Counted from the first letter of the stretch, positions 27,369 through 37,206 are shown. The stretch is DNA of 64,000 bases from Corynebacterium hylobatis (GCF_003955685.1 NZ_RXHJ01000014.1:1-64000), one strand, 5' to 3'. Numbers and translations: made by a program. The notes: generated from the sequence alone by a model not told the origin.

Positions 27369-29675
27369 TTAGAGGGTCTCGACCACGAGGTCGCGGGCAA
27401 GGACCATGTTGCGCAGGGACTGCTCGGTCTCGGCGTAACCGCGGGTCTTCAGGCCGCAGTCCGGGTTGACCCAGAGGCGCTCGGTGGGCACGTTGACCAG
27501 GGCGGCCTTGATCAGCTCGGTGAGCTCACCGACAGAGGGCACGCGCGGGGAGTGGATGTCCCAGATGCCGGGGCCGATCTCGGAGTGGAAGGAGTCCTCG
27601 AGGTCCTCGAGCAGCTCCATGCGGGAGCGGGCGGCCTCGATGGAGGTGACGTCGGCGTCGAGGGCGGCGACGGCGTCGATGATCTGGCCGAACTCCGAGT
27701 AGCACAGGTGGGTGTGGATCTGGGTGGTCGGTGCCGCATCCAGGGAAACCAGGCGGAAGGAGCGCACGGCCCAGTCGAGGTACTCGGGGCGGGCATCGGC
27801 ACGCAGGGGCAGCAGCTCGCGCAGGGCGGGCTCGTCGATCTGGATGATCTGGATGCCTGCCTCCTCGAGATCGGAGACCTCGTCTGCCAGCGCCACACCG
27901 ATCTGATCGGCGGAGACGGACAGCGGGACGTCATCACGCACGAACGACCAGGCCAGGATGGTCACCGGTCCGGTGAGCATGCCCTTGACGTGCTTCCCGG
28001 ACAGGGACTGGGCGTACTTCGCCCACGCGACGGTCATGGCCTCCGGGCGGGAGACGTCGCCGATGACGATCGGCGGACGGGTGCAGCGGGAGCCGTAGGA
28101 CTGGACCCAGCCGTTCTCGGTGACCACGAAGCCGTCGAGAAGCTCGGCGAAGTACTGGACCATGTCGTTGCGCTCAGGCTCGCCGTGGACGAGGACGTCG
28201 ATACCCAGGCGTTCCTGCAGCTCGATGACGGACTTCACCTCGTTCTTCAGTGCCTCGGTGTACTGCTCGTCGTTGAGGGCGCCGGTGCGGTGGTCGGCGC
28301 GTGCCTTGCGGATCTCGGCGGTCTGCGGGAAGGAGCCGATGGTGGTGGTCGGCAGCTTCGGCAGGTTGAGGGCCTTCTGGGCCTCGATGCGGGCGGCGAA
28401 CTCCGGCTGGCGGGCGACCTGGCCCTCCGGGAGTGCCGCGACGCGGGCCTGGACGGCCTCGTTGTGGGTGCGTGCGGACTCACGGCGGGTGCGCACCGCG
28501 CGGTCGGAGCGGGCGAAGTCCTCGGCGGCGGCGACGGTGCCGCCGGCCAGTGCCGCAGCCAGGGCCCCGGCCTCACCGATCTTCTCGTCGGCGAAGGAGA
28601 GCCAGCCGGCGACGTCGACGGGCAGGGAGGTTTCGGCGGCGACGGTGTGCGGCACGTGCAGCAGGGAGACGGAGGAGGAGACGGTGAGCTTCTCGACGCC
28701 CGCATCCTTCAGCTCCTCCAGCACCGCGAGGCGCTCACGAAGGTCAGCTGCCCAGACGTTGCGGCCGTCGATGACACCGGCAACCAGGGTGGTGCCCTTG
28801 TCCGCGGCCTTCACGGCCTCGGCGACACGGGTGGCGTAACCCGCATCGGCGGCGAGGGTGGCCGGGGCCAGGTCGACCTGCAGGGCCTCCGGACCGGCCT
28901 GGGCCAGTGCCTGCAGGCCGGCACGCAGGGAGCCGTAGGGGGTGGAGAGGAAGACCTGCGGTCGGTTGGTCTCACCCAGGATCTCGGCGTAGGTGGTGGC
29001 GGCGTGCTGCGCCAGCTCCTCGTCGGTGGCGATGGTCAGGTCAGAGACCAGGGCCGGCTCGGTCAGCTGGACCCACTCGACACCGGCCTCCTTCAGGGCG
29101 GCGAGGACGGTCTTGTAGGCCTCGGTGAGTTCAGCCAGGCGCTCAAGCGGGTTGCCCGCGCCCTCGACCGGCTTGGACTTGGCCAGCAGGGTGACCGGGC
29201 CGACGAGGAAGGGACGGACGAGGTGACCGGCGGCCTTCGCCTCGGCGACGATGTCGAGGATGCGCTGCGGGCGCGGGGTGAAGGTGCCGGCGTCGGCAAC
29301 CTCGGGGACCAGGTAGTGGTAGTTGGTGTCGAACCACTTGGTCATCTCGAGGGGGGAACGCTCGGCGTTGCCGCGGGCCAGGGCGAAGTACTCGGTGAGG
29401 TCGATCTCCTCGGCCGCGCCGCCGATGAGGCCGACGGTCAGTGCGGTCTCCAGCACGTGATCGTAGAGGGCGACGTCGGCCGGGATGGCGTAGTCGGCGT
29501 CGAGGCCCAGGTCACGCAGACGGGCGTAGTTCTCCAGGCGGATGGAGTGCGCGGAGGAGGTGAAGGTCTCCTCGTCGATGCGGCCGGCCCAGAAGGACTC
29601 GAGGGCCTTCTTCAGCTCACGGTTGGCGCCGACACGGGGGTAACCCTCGATAGTGAAGGTGGGGAAAGAAGACAT
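27369..29675 (-). CDS. metE: cobalamin-independent methionine synthase
   Basis: The 768-residue MetE transfers the methyl group of 5-methyltetrahydrofolate to homocysteine. The N-terminal half (FPRVG-like GYPRVGANRELKKALE) and the C-terminal catalytic barrel are both present. Zinc ligands are visible: H and C in QIHTHLCYSEF, E in DVTSIEAARS and C in NPDCGLKTRGY. It is downstream of metF by 54 bases on the same strand, so methyl-THF production and use are co-transcribed. AAAGGAGG precedes the ATG. Confidence 0.96.
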   Translation of the reverse strand: MSSFPTFTIEGYPRVGANRELKKALESFWAGRIDEETFTSSAHSIRLENYARLRDLGLDADYAIPADVALYDHVLETALTVGLIGGAAEEIDLTEYFALARGNAERSPLEMTKWFDTNYHYLVPEVADAGTFTPRPQRILDIVAEAKAAGHLVRPFLVGPVTLLAKSKPVEGAGNPLERLAELTEAYKTVLAALKEAGVEWVQLTEPALVSDLTIATDEELAQHAATTYAEILGETNRPQVFLSTPYGSLRAGLQALAQAGPEALQVDLAPATLAADAGYATRVAEAVKAADKGTTLVAGVIDGRNVWAADLRERLAVLEELKDAGVEKLTVSSSVSLLHVPHTVAAETSLPVDVAGWLSFADEKIGEAGALAAALAGGTVAAAEDFARSDRAVRTRRESARTHNEAVQARVAALPEGQVARQPEFAARIEAQKALNLPKLPTTTIGSFPQTAEIRKARADHRTGALNDEQYTEALKNEVKSVIELQERLGIDVLVHGEPERNDMVQYFAELLDGFVVTENGWVQSYGSRCTRPPIVIGDVSRPEAMTVAWAKYAQSLSGKHVKGMLTGPVTILAWSFVRDDVPLSVSADQIGVALADEVSDLEEAGIQIIQIDEPALRELLPLRADARPEYLDWAVRSFRLVSLDAAPTTQIHTHLCYSEFGQIIDAVAALDADVTSIEAARSRMELLEDLEDSFHSEIGPGIWDIHSPRVPSVGELTELIKAALVNVPTERLWVNPDCGLKTRGYAETEQSLRNMVLARDLVVETL
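28688..28700 (+). repeat. dispersed 13-mer GCTTCTCGACGCC
   Basis: Exact copy, antisense inside metE. A one-mismatch copy in the other orientation lies at 28131-28143. Confidence 0.8.
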
Positions 29676-29729
29676 GGAAAGGAGGCCTTTCGAGAAATTT
29701 CGCAGGTAATGAGGAGAAGCTGAACCGCG

Positions 29730-30704
29730 CTAGGCGATGGTCCGGGGTGAGATGCCGATGCGGTCCAGCAGTTCTGTGGTGGTGTCTGGCCGGTTGAACG
29801 TGTACACGTGCATCCCACCGGCACCGGCGGCCAGGATGGTCTGCGCGAGCTCGGCTGTGAGGTCGAGGCCCGTCTGGTACTCGCCCTCCGGTCCCGCGGT
29901 CTCCAGCCGGCGGATCAGCCGGTCGGGGACGTTGAGTCCGGAGAGCTGGCCCATTCGGCGCAGTCTCGCGACGCTCGTCATGGGCATGATTCCCGGTATG
30001 AGCGGGATACGTACCCCCGCCAGGCGGGCTCTCTCCGCGAAGCGGAGATAGTCCTCCGCGTCGAAGAAGAGCTGCGTGATGGCGAAGTCCGCGCCCAGGC
30101 GCTGCTTGGCCAGGAGGACGTCGATGTCCTCGTCCCGGCTGGCGGATTCCTCATGGCCGCTCGGGTAGGCGGCCACGCCGATGGCGAGCCGGCCGGCGCC
30201 GAAGCGGGCGCGCTGCTCGTTCTCCATCGAGCGGATGAGGCTGATCAGGTCGGTGGCGTGCGGGAGGTGGCCCTCCAGCATGGCGGTCTGGCCCTCGGCG
30301 TAGTCGCCGCGCAGGGCCAGCAGGCCGCGCACGCCGGAGTCCATGAGCCGGTTGATCCAGCCGATGAGCTCATCGCGGTTCCCGGCGGTGCACGCCAGGT
30401 GGGCGAGGGTGGGGATCCGGGTGCGGGCGGAGATCTTCGCGATGAACTCCGCGGTACCCTCCAGCCAGCCGGAGTTCCGTGAGCTGGTGACGGAGATGTA
30501 GTCCGGGTTATAGGACTCGAGGGTGGCCAGGAGCTCCTCGATCTTCGCCTCGTCCGCGTCGTGGCGCGGGGGCATCACCTCGAAAGAGAGGGAGGTGCGG
30601 GCGGGCACATGCGGCTGGTGTGCCTCGGCGGGATCAAAGGTGTCCAGGGGTGCGGAGGCGGAGAAGCGGCGCTTCGTGCTGTCGTGTGCTGCAGTTGTGT
30701 TCAT
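29730..30704 (-). CDS. metF: 5,10-methylenetetrahydrofolate reductase
   Basis: The 324-residue TIM-barrel flavoprotein has SLSFEVMPPRHDADE at the start of the barrel, DYISVTSSRNSG, LALRGDYAEG and DFAITQLFFDAEDY. It makes 5-methyl-THF for the MetE reaction. The start at 30704 has GGAGGA 7 bases upstream; the open frame runs on to 31025 but that part has no family similarity and holds the promoter. It is the first gene of a metF-metE operon. Confidence 0.95.
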   Translation of the reverse strand: MNTTAAHDSTKRRFSASAPLDTFDPAEAHQPHVPARTSLSFEVMPPRHDADEAKIEELLATLESYNPDYISVTSSRNSGWLEGTAEFIAKISARTRIPTLAHLACTAGNRDELIGWINRLMDSGVRGLLALRGDYAEGQTAMLEGHLPHATDLISLIRSMENEQRARFGAGRLAIGVAAYPSGHEESASRDEDIDVLLAKQRLGADFAITQLFFDAEDYLRFAERARLAGVRIPLIPGIMPMTSVARLRRMGQLSGLNVPDRLIRRLETAGPEGEYQTGLDLTAELAQTILAAGAGGMHVYTFNRPDTTTELLDRIGISPRTIA

Positions 30705-31009
30705 GTCCGATCCTCCTTGCTGGTGTGGGGCCTGTCCCCGGTGGGGCGAATGGCTGTGAATGTAGCAACGGAACGGAAGACGCGGGGTAGTTTTTTCAAA
30801 AATATCACGTAGTACCAATGCTGTGACCTGCACGTATGTGCCAATGATGGTATGAATATAAATCGCCTCAAAAGCCGTTTTTTCGGCCCAAAATGAACCA
30901 AGCGGTCCAGTTTGTTTTCGTACCGGATTCACAGCCCCGGACCGAGGGCGGGCGCGGACCAATCTGGCTACGCTTGAGGGAGAAGAATCCGAACTGAAGG
31001 AGCGTGGCC
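30705..31009. promoter_or_regulatory. metF leader and promoter region
   Basis: About 300 bases lie between divergent metF and the membrane-protein gene. There is an AT-rich part at 30790-30870, with TTTTTTCAAAAA at 30791-30802. I looked for the McbR-type TAGAC-N6-GTCTA operator and for a SAM or B12 riboswitch and saw none. Promoter hexamers are not clear enough to place. Confidence 0.4.
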
Positions 31010-31711
31010 GTGAACACCGCAACACTGAAGATGGCGCTCAGCGCCGCGAGCGCGATCAGCGCACGCGTCAAGGAGTACAACGAGAAGAAGACCCGGGAGG
31101 CCTACGAGCTGCTTTCCGACGCCGCCTCGCGCGTCGACCTCGATGACCTCCGCTCGCGCGGCGAGGCGCTCATCGACGAGGGGCGTCGTGAAGCGGGCCA
31201 GGTTACGCAGGCCGCCCACGCCCGCCTCGACTCCGCGAAGAAGCGCCTGGAGAAGGCCGCCGACAACCGTCCCTCGAAGCAGCGCGCCCGCGCCGCGAAG
31301 CGCCGCCGTACCTTCACCCTCGTGGGGCTCAGCGCCCTCACTCTCTCCGCCGTCGCCGGCGCGGTCTACTGGTACCTGCGCCAGCAGCCGGAGCCGGGCG
31401 ATACCCCGCCGCGCGTCGAGGACTTCTCCGGCGCCGGCACGGCCGACGAGAAGGCGGCGGAGGCCGAGGCAACCCTGGTCTACTCCACCACCACCGGTGA
31501 CCCGGAGGAGGGCGTGCCGGCGGAGGTCGATGAGGAGCTCATGCAGTCCCTCGACGAGCAGCTGGAGAAGCACCGATCCGCAGCCATGGACGAGGCCGGT
31601 GAGGACGCCGAGGAAATCGACGACACCGAGGAAGAGCACGCCTCAGACGCCCCGGTTGCCGGCACCGAGGAGTTCGCCCCGAACCCGGACGAGGACGGTT
31701 CGAAGAAATAG
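31010..31711 (+). CDS. single-pass membrane protein with coiled-coil-like N-terminus
   Basis: The protein has 233 residues. Residues 1-95 are charged and helical (EKKTREAYELLSDAASRVD...), then a basic KRRRTF patch and one membrane helix (about 103-120) follow, then an acidic, disordered tail ending in DEDGSKK. I do not recognise a family; the layout resembles small corynebacterial membrane proteins with a cytoplasmic helical domain. The start at GTG 31010 is chosen because AAGGAG lies 7 bases upstream; GTG 31004 is too close to it. Confidence 0.7.
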   Translation: MNTATLKMALSAASAISARVKEYNEKKTREAYELLSDAASRVDLDDLRSRGEALIDEGRREAGQVTQAAHARLDSAKKRLEKAADNRPSKQRARAAKRRRTFTLVGLSALTLSAVAGAVYWYLRQQPEPGDTPPRVEDFSGAGTADEKAAEAEATLVYSTTTGDPEEGVPAEVDEELMQSLDEQLEKHRSAAMDEAGEDAEEIDDTEEEHASDAPVAGTEEFAPNPDEDGSKK

Positions 31712-31736
31712 GGCTGCATGTGACGGTGGGCACAGG

Positions 31737-31742
31737 TAAAAT
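31737..31742 (+). promoter_or_regulatory. -10 element for a leaderless transcript
   Basis: TAAAAT lies 7 bases before the ATG at 31750, the spacing expected if transcription begins at the start codon. It supports that start over the GTG at 31720. Confidence 0.5.
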
Positions 31743-31749
31743 CATCGCC

Positions 31750-31986
31750 ATGACGACCAACGTGCTCACCGTCACCACCATCAACGACCAGACCTACCGC
31801 TTCCGGGCCCAGTCCGAGGAGAAGGATGAGAACGGCCTGCCGGAGGTCAACAACTTCGAGCGCCTCCGCGCCGTCGTCGAATCGGAGAACCCCGACGCCG
31901 TCTTCGAGTGCGATGACCTGGAGGGCCATCCCCGGGCGGTGCGGGCCGCGGAGGTCGCCAAGTTCAGCGTGGGGCTGGGGACCTAA
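31750..31986 (+). CDS. small conserved hypothetical protein (78 aa)
   Basis: The small acidic soluble protein begins MTTNVLTVTTINDQTYRF and contains LRAVVESENPDAVFECDDL. It has no membrane segment, and I do not recognise a domain. The start is set by the -10 element 7 bases upstream and the lack of a ribosome-binding site before the alternative GTG at 31720. Its stop overlaps the stop of the convergent CDF gene by four bases. Confidence 0.6.
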   Translation: MTTNVLTVTTINDQTYRFRAQSEEKDENGLPEVNNFERLRAVVESENPDAVFECDDLEGHPRAVRAAEVAKFSVGLGT

Positions 31987-32918
31987 GGCCCGCAGACCTC
32001 CTCGCTGTCAACGTGGCCCGGATGCTCCAGCTGGATCGTGGAATGCTCGATGCCGAAACCGCGCAGCACCTCCTGCGCATCGCCGAGCACACCGCAGCCG
32101 GCGGCCGGCACGCACGATTCGTCGACCACCAGGTGGCAGGTGGCCAGCGGTGTCACCCCGTCGGTGGACCACAGGTGCATGTCATGCACCGCCAACACTC
32201 CCCTGACCCCCCGGAGCGCTTCCACCACCTCGCGGGTGTCCATACCCCGGGGCACGCGTTCCAGCAGGACCTCCACCGTCTGCCACAGCAGCGTCAGCGA
32301 GCGCGGCAGCACGAAGGCCACGATCGCCAGTGAGGCGATGGTGTCGGCCATGGTCCAGCCGGTGAAGCGGATGACCAGGGCGGCGATGATGACCGCCACC
32401 GAGCCGAGCATGTCCGCCAGCACGTGCAGGAACGCCCCGCGGATGTTGAGGTTGTCCGAGGCGTGCCGGGAGAGCACCCAGGCCGACAGCGCGTTGGCCA
32501 CCAGGCCGATCACCGCGACGCCCAGCATCAGCGTGGTGTCGATCTCATGGTCATGGCCGAAGCGCCCCACTGCGCGGATGAGAATCCACACCACCACCCC
32601 CGTGACCGCCAGGGCGTTGACCATCGCCGCGAGCACCTCGACGCGGCGGTAGCCGAAGGTCGCGCTTCTCGACGTCGCCTTCTTCCCCACCATCGCCGCC
32701 AGCAGCGCGATGATCAGCCCCGCGGCATCGGAGAGCATGTGCATGGCGTCGGAGAGCAGCGCCAGCGAACCCGAGACGAGGCCACCCACCAGTTCCGCGA
32801 GGAACACCGTCGCGGTGATGCCGAAGGCCACCGCGAGCGCGCGCAGCGGGGCGGACGTGGCGTGCGTGCCGCCGAGGCCATGTTCGTGCGCATCACGGGG
32901 GTGGGCGTGGGTGCTCAT
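31983..32918 (-). CDS. cation diffusion facilitator (CDF) metal efflux transporter
   Basis: The 311-residue CDF-family antiporter has a His-rich N-terminus (HAHPRDAHEHGLGG), six membrane helices and the transport-site motifs HMLSD in helix 2 and HVLAD in helix 5, as in zinc transporters such as CzcD/ZitB. A cytoplasmic C-terminal domain includes VHDMHLW. It exports Zn(II) or similar ions in exchange for protons. It is convergent with the 78-residue protein gene. No metal-responsive operator was recognised. Confidence 0.9.
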   Translation of the reverse strand: MSTHAHPRDAHEHGLGGTHATSAPLRALAVAFGITATVFLAELVGGLVSGSLALLSDAMHMLSDAAGLIIALLAAMVGKKATSRSATFGYRRVEVLAAMVNALAVTGVVVWILIRAVGRFGHDHEIDTTLMLGVAVIGLVANALSAWVLSRHASDNLNIRGAFLHVLADMLGSVAVIIAALVIRFTGWTMADTIASLAIVAFVLPRSLTLLWQTVEVLLERVPRGMDTREVVEALRGVRGVLAVHDMHLWSTDGVTPLATCHLVVDESCVPAAGCGVLGDAQEVLRGFGIEHSTIQLEHPGHVDSEEVCGP

Positions 32919-32981
32919 GACCCCAGCCTAATCCCGCTCCCCCACTATTGAAACCTTAATGAAAATGGGGGCGGGCAGCGC

Positions 32982-33470
32982 CTACCAGGACAGCTGCATG
33001 GTGCTGTAGGCCTTGCCCGCGGTGTCAAAGGCAACGCCCACTCCGACCTTGGTGACACCCGCCTCAAGCATGTTGCGGTTGTGGCCCGGGGAGTTCTTCC
33101 ACTGATTGAAGAAGGTGGCCGGACCTGCCTGGCTGTTCATGGCCACATTCTCGAACACGTTGTGATTGCTGTGGCGGGTAGCCGCCCCATCCGCCAGTCG
33201 CTGCGACCAATCGCGTGCCTGGGCGGTCAGACCGGGATCCACGGCGAGGCGGTTGAGGCCGTGCGAGACACGGTAGTCGTTGAGGAGACGGATAGTCTCG
33301 TTCTCGATATGTGCGGCATTCTGGGCGACCGGACCACTCGGCATGACATGCAGACCCAGGGCCGTGGCAAGTGACGGCAAGGAGGACTGCGCATTGGCTG
33401 GGGAGATGATCCCGCCGGAGATAGCTACGGCAGATGCCATGACAATTGCAGCCCGCTTCAGATTCTTCAT
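32982..33470 (-). CDS. secreted CAP-domain (SCP-like) protein
   Basis: The 162-residue protein has a signal peptide (MKNLKRAAIVMASAVAISGG, cleavage near SPANAQ) followed by one CAP domain: LLNDYRVSHGLNRLAVDPGL, HSNHNVFENVA, FFNQWKNSPGHNRNML. Bacterial CAP proteins are extracellular with unclear, often cell-wall-linked roles. The ATG at 33470 has GAAGGTGG upstream; a GTG three codons earlier is the alternative. It is monocistronic. Confidence 0.88.
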   Translation of the reverse strand: MKNLKRAAIVMASAVAISGGIISPANAQSSLPSLATALGLHVMPSGPVAQNAAHIENETIRLLNDYRVSHGLNRLAVDPGLTAQARDWSQRLADGAATRHSNHNVFENVAMNSQAGPATFFNQWKNSPGHNRNMLEAGVTKVGVGVAFDTAGKAYSTMQLSW

Positions 33471-33850
33471 GTTTTCCACCTTCGGTATGATGAGAGATTG
33501 TAACGAAATGATATCGTAACCGATCCGTTATATAAACGCGGTTCAATACCCTTTCATGTCGTTGACTCACAGAGCATTCTTAGCTGGGCGACCTCAAGCG
33601 CAGGGATCCCTGAACCTTCCCTGCACCCCTACATGCGAGACTACCCCCGACGGCAGGTGTCCGGGCAGGGTTCGCGCCCGTTTTGAAGCGCCGCCCCGAA
33701 AGTCCGACCGGGAAGGGGAATGTCGTGGGATAGGCCCCACCCGGTGGCTCCCCTCAGTCAGATCCCGACAGGGATCTCCCGAGGGACGCCGGAGAGAACC
33801 TGTCCCACCAGACCTACTTCCACGCCCGGAGCGGGGAGGAGGAAAAGGAA
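33471..33850. other. intergenic, no gene seen
   Basis: I see no convincing gene in this 380-base stretch. It holds the CAP gene promoter (AT-rich, with TACAAT and a GTTACGATA/GTTACAATC partial repeat near 33500-33530). It also has a perfect 12-bp palindrome CAGGGATCCCTG at 33601-33612 and a short AGATCCC...GGGATCT dyad at 33760-33777. A CCCTGC/GCAGGG outer pairing at about 33620-33670 could fold, but I match it to no known RNA. Confidence 0.45.
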
Positions 33851-33851
33851 C

Positions 33852-33897
33852 AAGGGCCGCTCACCTGCACAGTGTTTGTGCTGGTCAGCGGCCCTTT
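33852..33897 (-). terminator. terminator after tRNA-Ala
   Basis: The dyad AAGGGCCGCT...AGCGGCCCTT has an imperfect upper stem, 6 bases past the 3' end of tRNA-Ala. The minus strand continues GTTCCTTTTCC. Confidence 0.7.
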
Positions 33898-33903
33898 ATT
33901 GTG

Positions 33904-33976
33904 TGGAGCATAGGAGAATCGAACTCCTGACCTCCTGCTTGCAAAGCAGGTGCTCTACCAATTGAGCTAATGCCCC
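33904..33976 (-). tRNA. tRNA-Ala (TGC)
   Basis: A 73-base tRNA with acceptor GGGGCAT/ATGCTCC, anticodon loop TTTGCAA giving TGC, a standard GTTCGAT T-loop and A discriminator; no CCA is encoded. It lies 10 bases after tRNA-Ile, so they are co-transcribed. Confidence 0.95.
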
Positions 33977-33986
33977 ATGTTCCTGG

Positions 33987-34060
33987 TGGGCCTAGCAAGA
34001 ATCGAACTTGCGACCTCATCGTTATCAGCGATGCGCTCTAACCGACTGAGCTATAGGCCC
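33987..34060 (-). tRNA. tRNA-Ile (GAT)
   Basis: A 74-base tRNA with acceptor GGGCCTA/TAGGCCC, anticodon loop CTGATAA giving GAT, D-loop AGTCGGTTA and T-loop GTTCGAT. It is first of a two-tRNA unit downstream of DUF3566. Confidence 0.95.
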
Positions 34061-34075
34061 TGGGAACGAAAAGTA

Positions 34076-34105
34076 ACATTACCCAGTAGTTCCCCAATAA
34101 GACAA
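34076..34105 (-). promoter_or_regulatory. promoter of the tRNA-Ile/Ala unit
   Basis: TTGTCT (34100-34105) and TAATGT (34076-34081), read on the minus strand, are 18 bases apart and end 15 bases before the tRNA-Ile 5' end. Confidence 0.6.
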
Positions 34106-34106
34106 A

Positions 34107-34145
34107 TCGCCTGCTCAGAAGGGATGATTCCCTCCGGGCAGGCGA
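34107..34145 (-). terminator. terminator after the gyrA-DUF3566 operon
   Basis: The stem TCGCCTGC/GCAGGCGA has an inner GGGA-TGAT-TCCC stem, 15 bases past the DUF3566 stop. The minus strand continues TTTGTC. Confidence 0.75.
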
Positions 34146-34160
34146 TGCCGGACCAGACCT

Positions 34161-34505
34161 TCAGGCGGCCTCCTCCTGGTGGGTGACCTGGAAACCACCG
34201 AAGAGGTCGACGATCGCGTTGTAGACCACCGCCCCCAGCGGAGCGAGGACGGTGGTGAGGATGGCACTGATGGCTCCCAGCAGCGCCGCAACCGACATGA
34301 CGAGGCCGAAGGTCACGGCCTGGTCGCCGCCGATATCACCGAGCAGGGAGTTGAGCTGGTCCCAGATGCCGGCCGCGCTCATCCCGATGTAGAGAATGGC
34401 GACAGCGATCAGCCAGGCGGCGAGCCCGACCAGTGACATTGCCAGCCCGACCCGGAAGGCGGACAGCGGTGACACCCGGGTCACGGAGACGACACGTGTT
34501 GCCAT
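34161..34505 (-). CDS. DUF3566 membrane protein
   Basis: The 114-residue protein has two long membrane segments (about 22-45 and 65-95) and the conserved start VVSVTRVSPLSAFRVGL. DUF3566 proteins are found immediately after gyrA across actinobacteria, as here (3 bases after the gyrA stop). The function is not established. Confidence 0.88.
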   Translation of the reverse strand: MATRVVSVTRVSPLSAFRVGLAMSLVGLAAWLIAVAILYIGMSAAGIWDQLNSLLGDIGGDQAVTFGLVMSVAALLGAISAILTTVLAPLGAVVYNAIVDLFGGFQVTHQEEAA

Positions 34506-34508
34506 GGC

Positions 34509-37055
34509 TTATTCCTGCCCCTTCTGCTGCGCGCGCTCGGTCGGACCGGCGACGTCGCCCTTGGCGACTGCCTCGGCCTCCTCTTCACCCTCTTCCTCGA
34601 CATTCTTGTCGATGGCCAGCAGCTCCACGTCGTCCTGGAGGTTAACCAGGCGCACGCCCATGGTCGCTCGGGAGGAGGGGCGGATCTGGTTGACCTCGGT
34701 GCGGATGACGCCGCCGGCGGAGGTGATGGCGAAGATCTCGTCATCCTCCTCCACTGCGACGGCACCGATGAGGTGACCGCGCTTCGGGGTGTACTTGAAG
34801 GTGACCACGCCGAGGCCGCCGCGGCCCTGGGTGGCGTACTCGTTGATCGCGGTGCGCTTGCCGTAGCCCCCGGAGGTGGCCACAAGGAGGTACTCACCGT
34901 CACGGACCACGGTCATGGCCAGCAGCTGGTCATCACCCCGGAAGCGCATGCCCTTCACGCCGGCGGTCGCGCGGCCCATGGGGCGCAGCTGCTCGTCATC
35001 GGCGGTGAAACGGATGGACTGGCCGAGCTGGGAGACCAGCAGGATGTCGTCGCCTTCGTCGACGAGCGCGGCGCCGATGAGGCGGTCGCCCTCGTTGAGG
35101 TTGATGGCGATGAGACCGGCGGAGCGGGCGGACTCATAGTCGGTGAGTCGGGACTTCTTCACCCGCCCCTGGGCGGTGGCCAGGACCAGATAGGGGGCAT
35201 CCTCGTAGGTCTGGATCTGGATGACCTGGGCGATGCGCTCCTCCGGCTGGAACTCCAGCAGGTTGGCCACGTGCTGGCCGCGGGCGGTACGGGAGGCCTC
35301 CGGCAGCTCGTAGGCCTTGAGGCGGTAGACCCGACCGAAGTTGGTGAAGAAGAGGATCCAGTCGTGGGTGGAGGAGACGAAGAAGTGGCGGACGATGTCG
35401 TCCTGCTTCAGCTCCGCACCGCGCACGCCCTTTCCGCCGCGCTTCTGCGATTTGTAGGCGTCGACCTTGGTGCGCTTGGCGTAACCGGTGGAGGTGATGG
35501 TGACCACCACGTTCTCCCGGGCGATGAGGTCCTCCTCAGAGACGTCACCGGTGGCGGCGACGATCTTGGTGAGACGCTCATCGCCGTAGCGCTCGACGAT
35601 CTCAGCGAGCTCGTCGCGGACGATGGCGCGCTGGCGCTCCGGCTTGGCCAGGATGTCCTTGAGGTCCTCGATGATGAGCTCGACCTCGGCCAGCTCGTCG
35701 ATGATCTTCTGCCGCTCCAGGGCCGCGAGTCGGCGCAGCTGCATGGCGAGGACGTGATCGGCCTGGAGCTCATCGACGTCGAGAAGCGTCATGAGACCGG
35801 TGCGGGCCTCGTCGACGGTGGGCGAGCGGCGGATCAGGGCGATGACCTCGTCGAGCATGTCGAGGGCCTTGACCAGTCCGCGGAGGATATGGGCGCGTTC
35901 CTCCTTCTCGTCGAGACGGAACTGGGTGCGCCGGATGATGACCTGGATCTGGTGGGCCACGTAGTAACGCAGCATCTGGTCCAGACGCAGGGTGCGCGGC
36001 ACGCCGTCGACGATGGAGAGCATGTTCACGCCGAAGTTCGACTGCAGCTGGGAGTGCTTGTACAGGTTGTTGAGCACCACGCGCGGCACGGCGTCCCGCT
36101 TCAGGGTGATCACGATGCGCAGACCCACGCGGTCGGAGGACTCGTCCTCGATCTTGGAGATACCGGCCAGCTTGCCGTTGGAGACCTGATCGGCGATGTT
36201 GGCGATGAGGTTGTCCGGGTTGACCTGGTAGGGCAGCTCGGTGATGACGATGGTCTGACGGTTGCCCACCTCCTCGATCTCCGTGACACCGCGCATACGG
36301 ACCGAACCACGGCCGGTGGTGTAGGCGTCCTTGATGCCCTGGTCACCGACAATGAGGCCGGCGGTCGGGAAATCCGGCCCCTTGACGAAGCCCATGCACG
36401 CCTCGAGGGCCTCCTTCTCCTCCGCGTCGGGGTTCTCCAGCAGCCAGTAGATGGCGTCGGCCAGCTCATTGAGGTTGTGTGAGGGGATGTTGGTGGCCAT
36501 GCCGACAGCGATGCCACCGGAGCCGTTCATCAACAGGTTGGGCACGCGGGAGGGCAGGACATCCGGCTCCCGGGTCTTGCCGTCATAGTTCGGGGAGAAG
36601 TCGACGGTGTTCTCCCGGATGTCACGGACCATCTCCATGGCCAGCGGGCTCATCCTGCACTCCGTGTAACGCATGGCGGCTGGGCCGTCATTGCCGCGTG
36701 AGCCGAAGTTGCCCTGGCCGTCAATGAGGGGATAACGCATGTTCCACGGCTGGGCCAGCCGCACGAGGGTGTCATAGATGGCCGAGTCACCGTGCGGGTG
36801 GTAGTTACCCATGGTTTCCGCAACGGGGCGTGCCGACTTCACGAAACCGCGCTCCGGGCGGTAGCCGTTGTCGAACATCGCATACAGGATGCGCCGGTGG
36901 ACGGGCTTCATGCCGTCGCGGACCTCCGGCAGCGCACGACCCACGATGACGGACATCGCGTAGTCGATGTAGCTGGTCTGCATCTCCTCATTGATATCAA
37001 TGGGCAGGATGCGGTCGAAGAGGTCTCCTCCACCGCTGGTGGTGTCGTCGCTCAT
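34509..37055 (-). CDS. gyrA: DNA gyrase subunit A
   Basis: The 848-residue GyrA has the catalytic tyrosine in [10 protein letters not shown] and the quinolone-resistance region [15 protein letters not shown], with Ser and Asp at the two main resistance positions, so it looks quinolone-sensitive there. C-terminal beta-pinwheel repeats include the GyrA box QKRGGKG. With GyrB it introduces negative supercoils. The ATG at 37055 ([10 protein letters not shown]) has AAGAAGG 5 bases upstream; a GTG two codons earlier is less likely. Confidence 0.97.
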   Translation of the reverse strand: MSDDTTSGGGDLFDRILPIDINEEMQTSYIDYAMSVIVGRALPEVRDGMKPVHRRILYAMFDNGYRPERGFVKSARPVAETMGNYHPHGDSAIYDTLVRLAQPWNMRYPLIDGQGNFGSRGNDGPAAMRYTECRMSPLAMEMVRDIRENTVDFSPNYDGKTREPDVLPSRVPNLLMNGSGGIAVGMATNIPSHNLNELADAIYWLLENPDAEEKEALEACMGFVKGPDFPTAGLIVGDQGIKDAYTTGRGSVRMRGVTEIEEVGNRQTIVITELPYQVNPDNLIANIADQVSNGKLAGISKIEDESSDRVGLRIVITLKRDAVPRVVLNNLYKHSQLQSNFGVNMLSIVDGVPRTLRLDQMLRYYVAHQIQVIIRRTQFRLDEKEERAHILRGLVKALDMLDEVIALIRRSPTVDEARTGLMTLLDVDELQADHVLAMQLRRLAALERQKIIDELAEVELIIEDLKDILAKPERQRAIVRDELAEIVERYGDERLTKIVAATGDVSEEDLIARENVVVTITSTGYAKRTKVDAYKSQKRGGKGVRGAELKQDDIVRHFFVSSTHDWILFFTNFGRVYRLKAYELPEASRTARGQHVANLLEFQPEERIAQVIQIQTYEDAPYLVLATAQGRVKKSRLTDYESARSAGLIAINLNEGDRLIGAALVDEGDDILLVSQLGQSIRFTADDEQLRPMGRATAGVKGMRFRGDDQLLAMTVVRDGEYLLVATSGGYGKRTAINEYATQGRGGLGVVTFKYTPKRGHLIGAVAVEEDDEIFAITSAGGVIRTEVNQIRPSSRATMGVRLVNLQDDVELLAIDKNVEEEGEEEAEAVAKGDVAGPTERAQQKGQE

Positions 37056-37206
37056 GATCACCTTCTTGTAGGGGGTTTAGATTCCTCCACCTTAACCCGT
37101 GAGAGCCTGAAGACCGTTTTGAGCGCTTCTCAACGTTCAACCCATCCCTGCTGATATCAAAGTAGTAGCAATCAGCATTTCCGCCGAGCAGGAATTAAGC
37201 CTGGAT

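Noticed and set aside
27276..29723. Long plus-strand frame opposite metE
   Set aside because: It is the antisense shadow of a high-GC gene, rich in Gly, Val and Asp, without any domain.
30705..31009. SAM or B12 riboswitch, or McbR operator, before metF
   Set aside because: No TAGAC-N6-GTCTA dyad and no riboswitch core were seen.
29730..31025. Longer MetF frame extending 107 residues upstream
   Set aside because: The extra part has no MTHFR similarity, and a good ribosome-binding site precedes the internal ATG at 30704.
33601..33700. C-rich foldable stretch, considered as 6C RNA or a ydaO-type riboswitch before the CAP gene
   Set aside because: I could not match conserved bases of either class on the proper strand.
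35000..36482. Long plus-strand frames opposite gyrA and the other core genes
   Set aside because: Same shadow effect; the minus-strand genes are certain.
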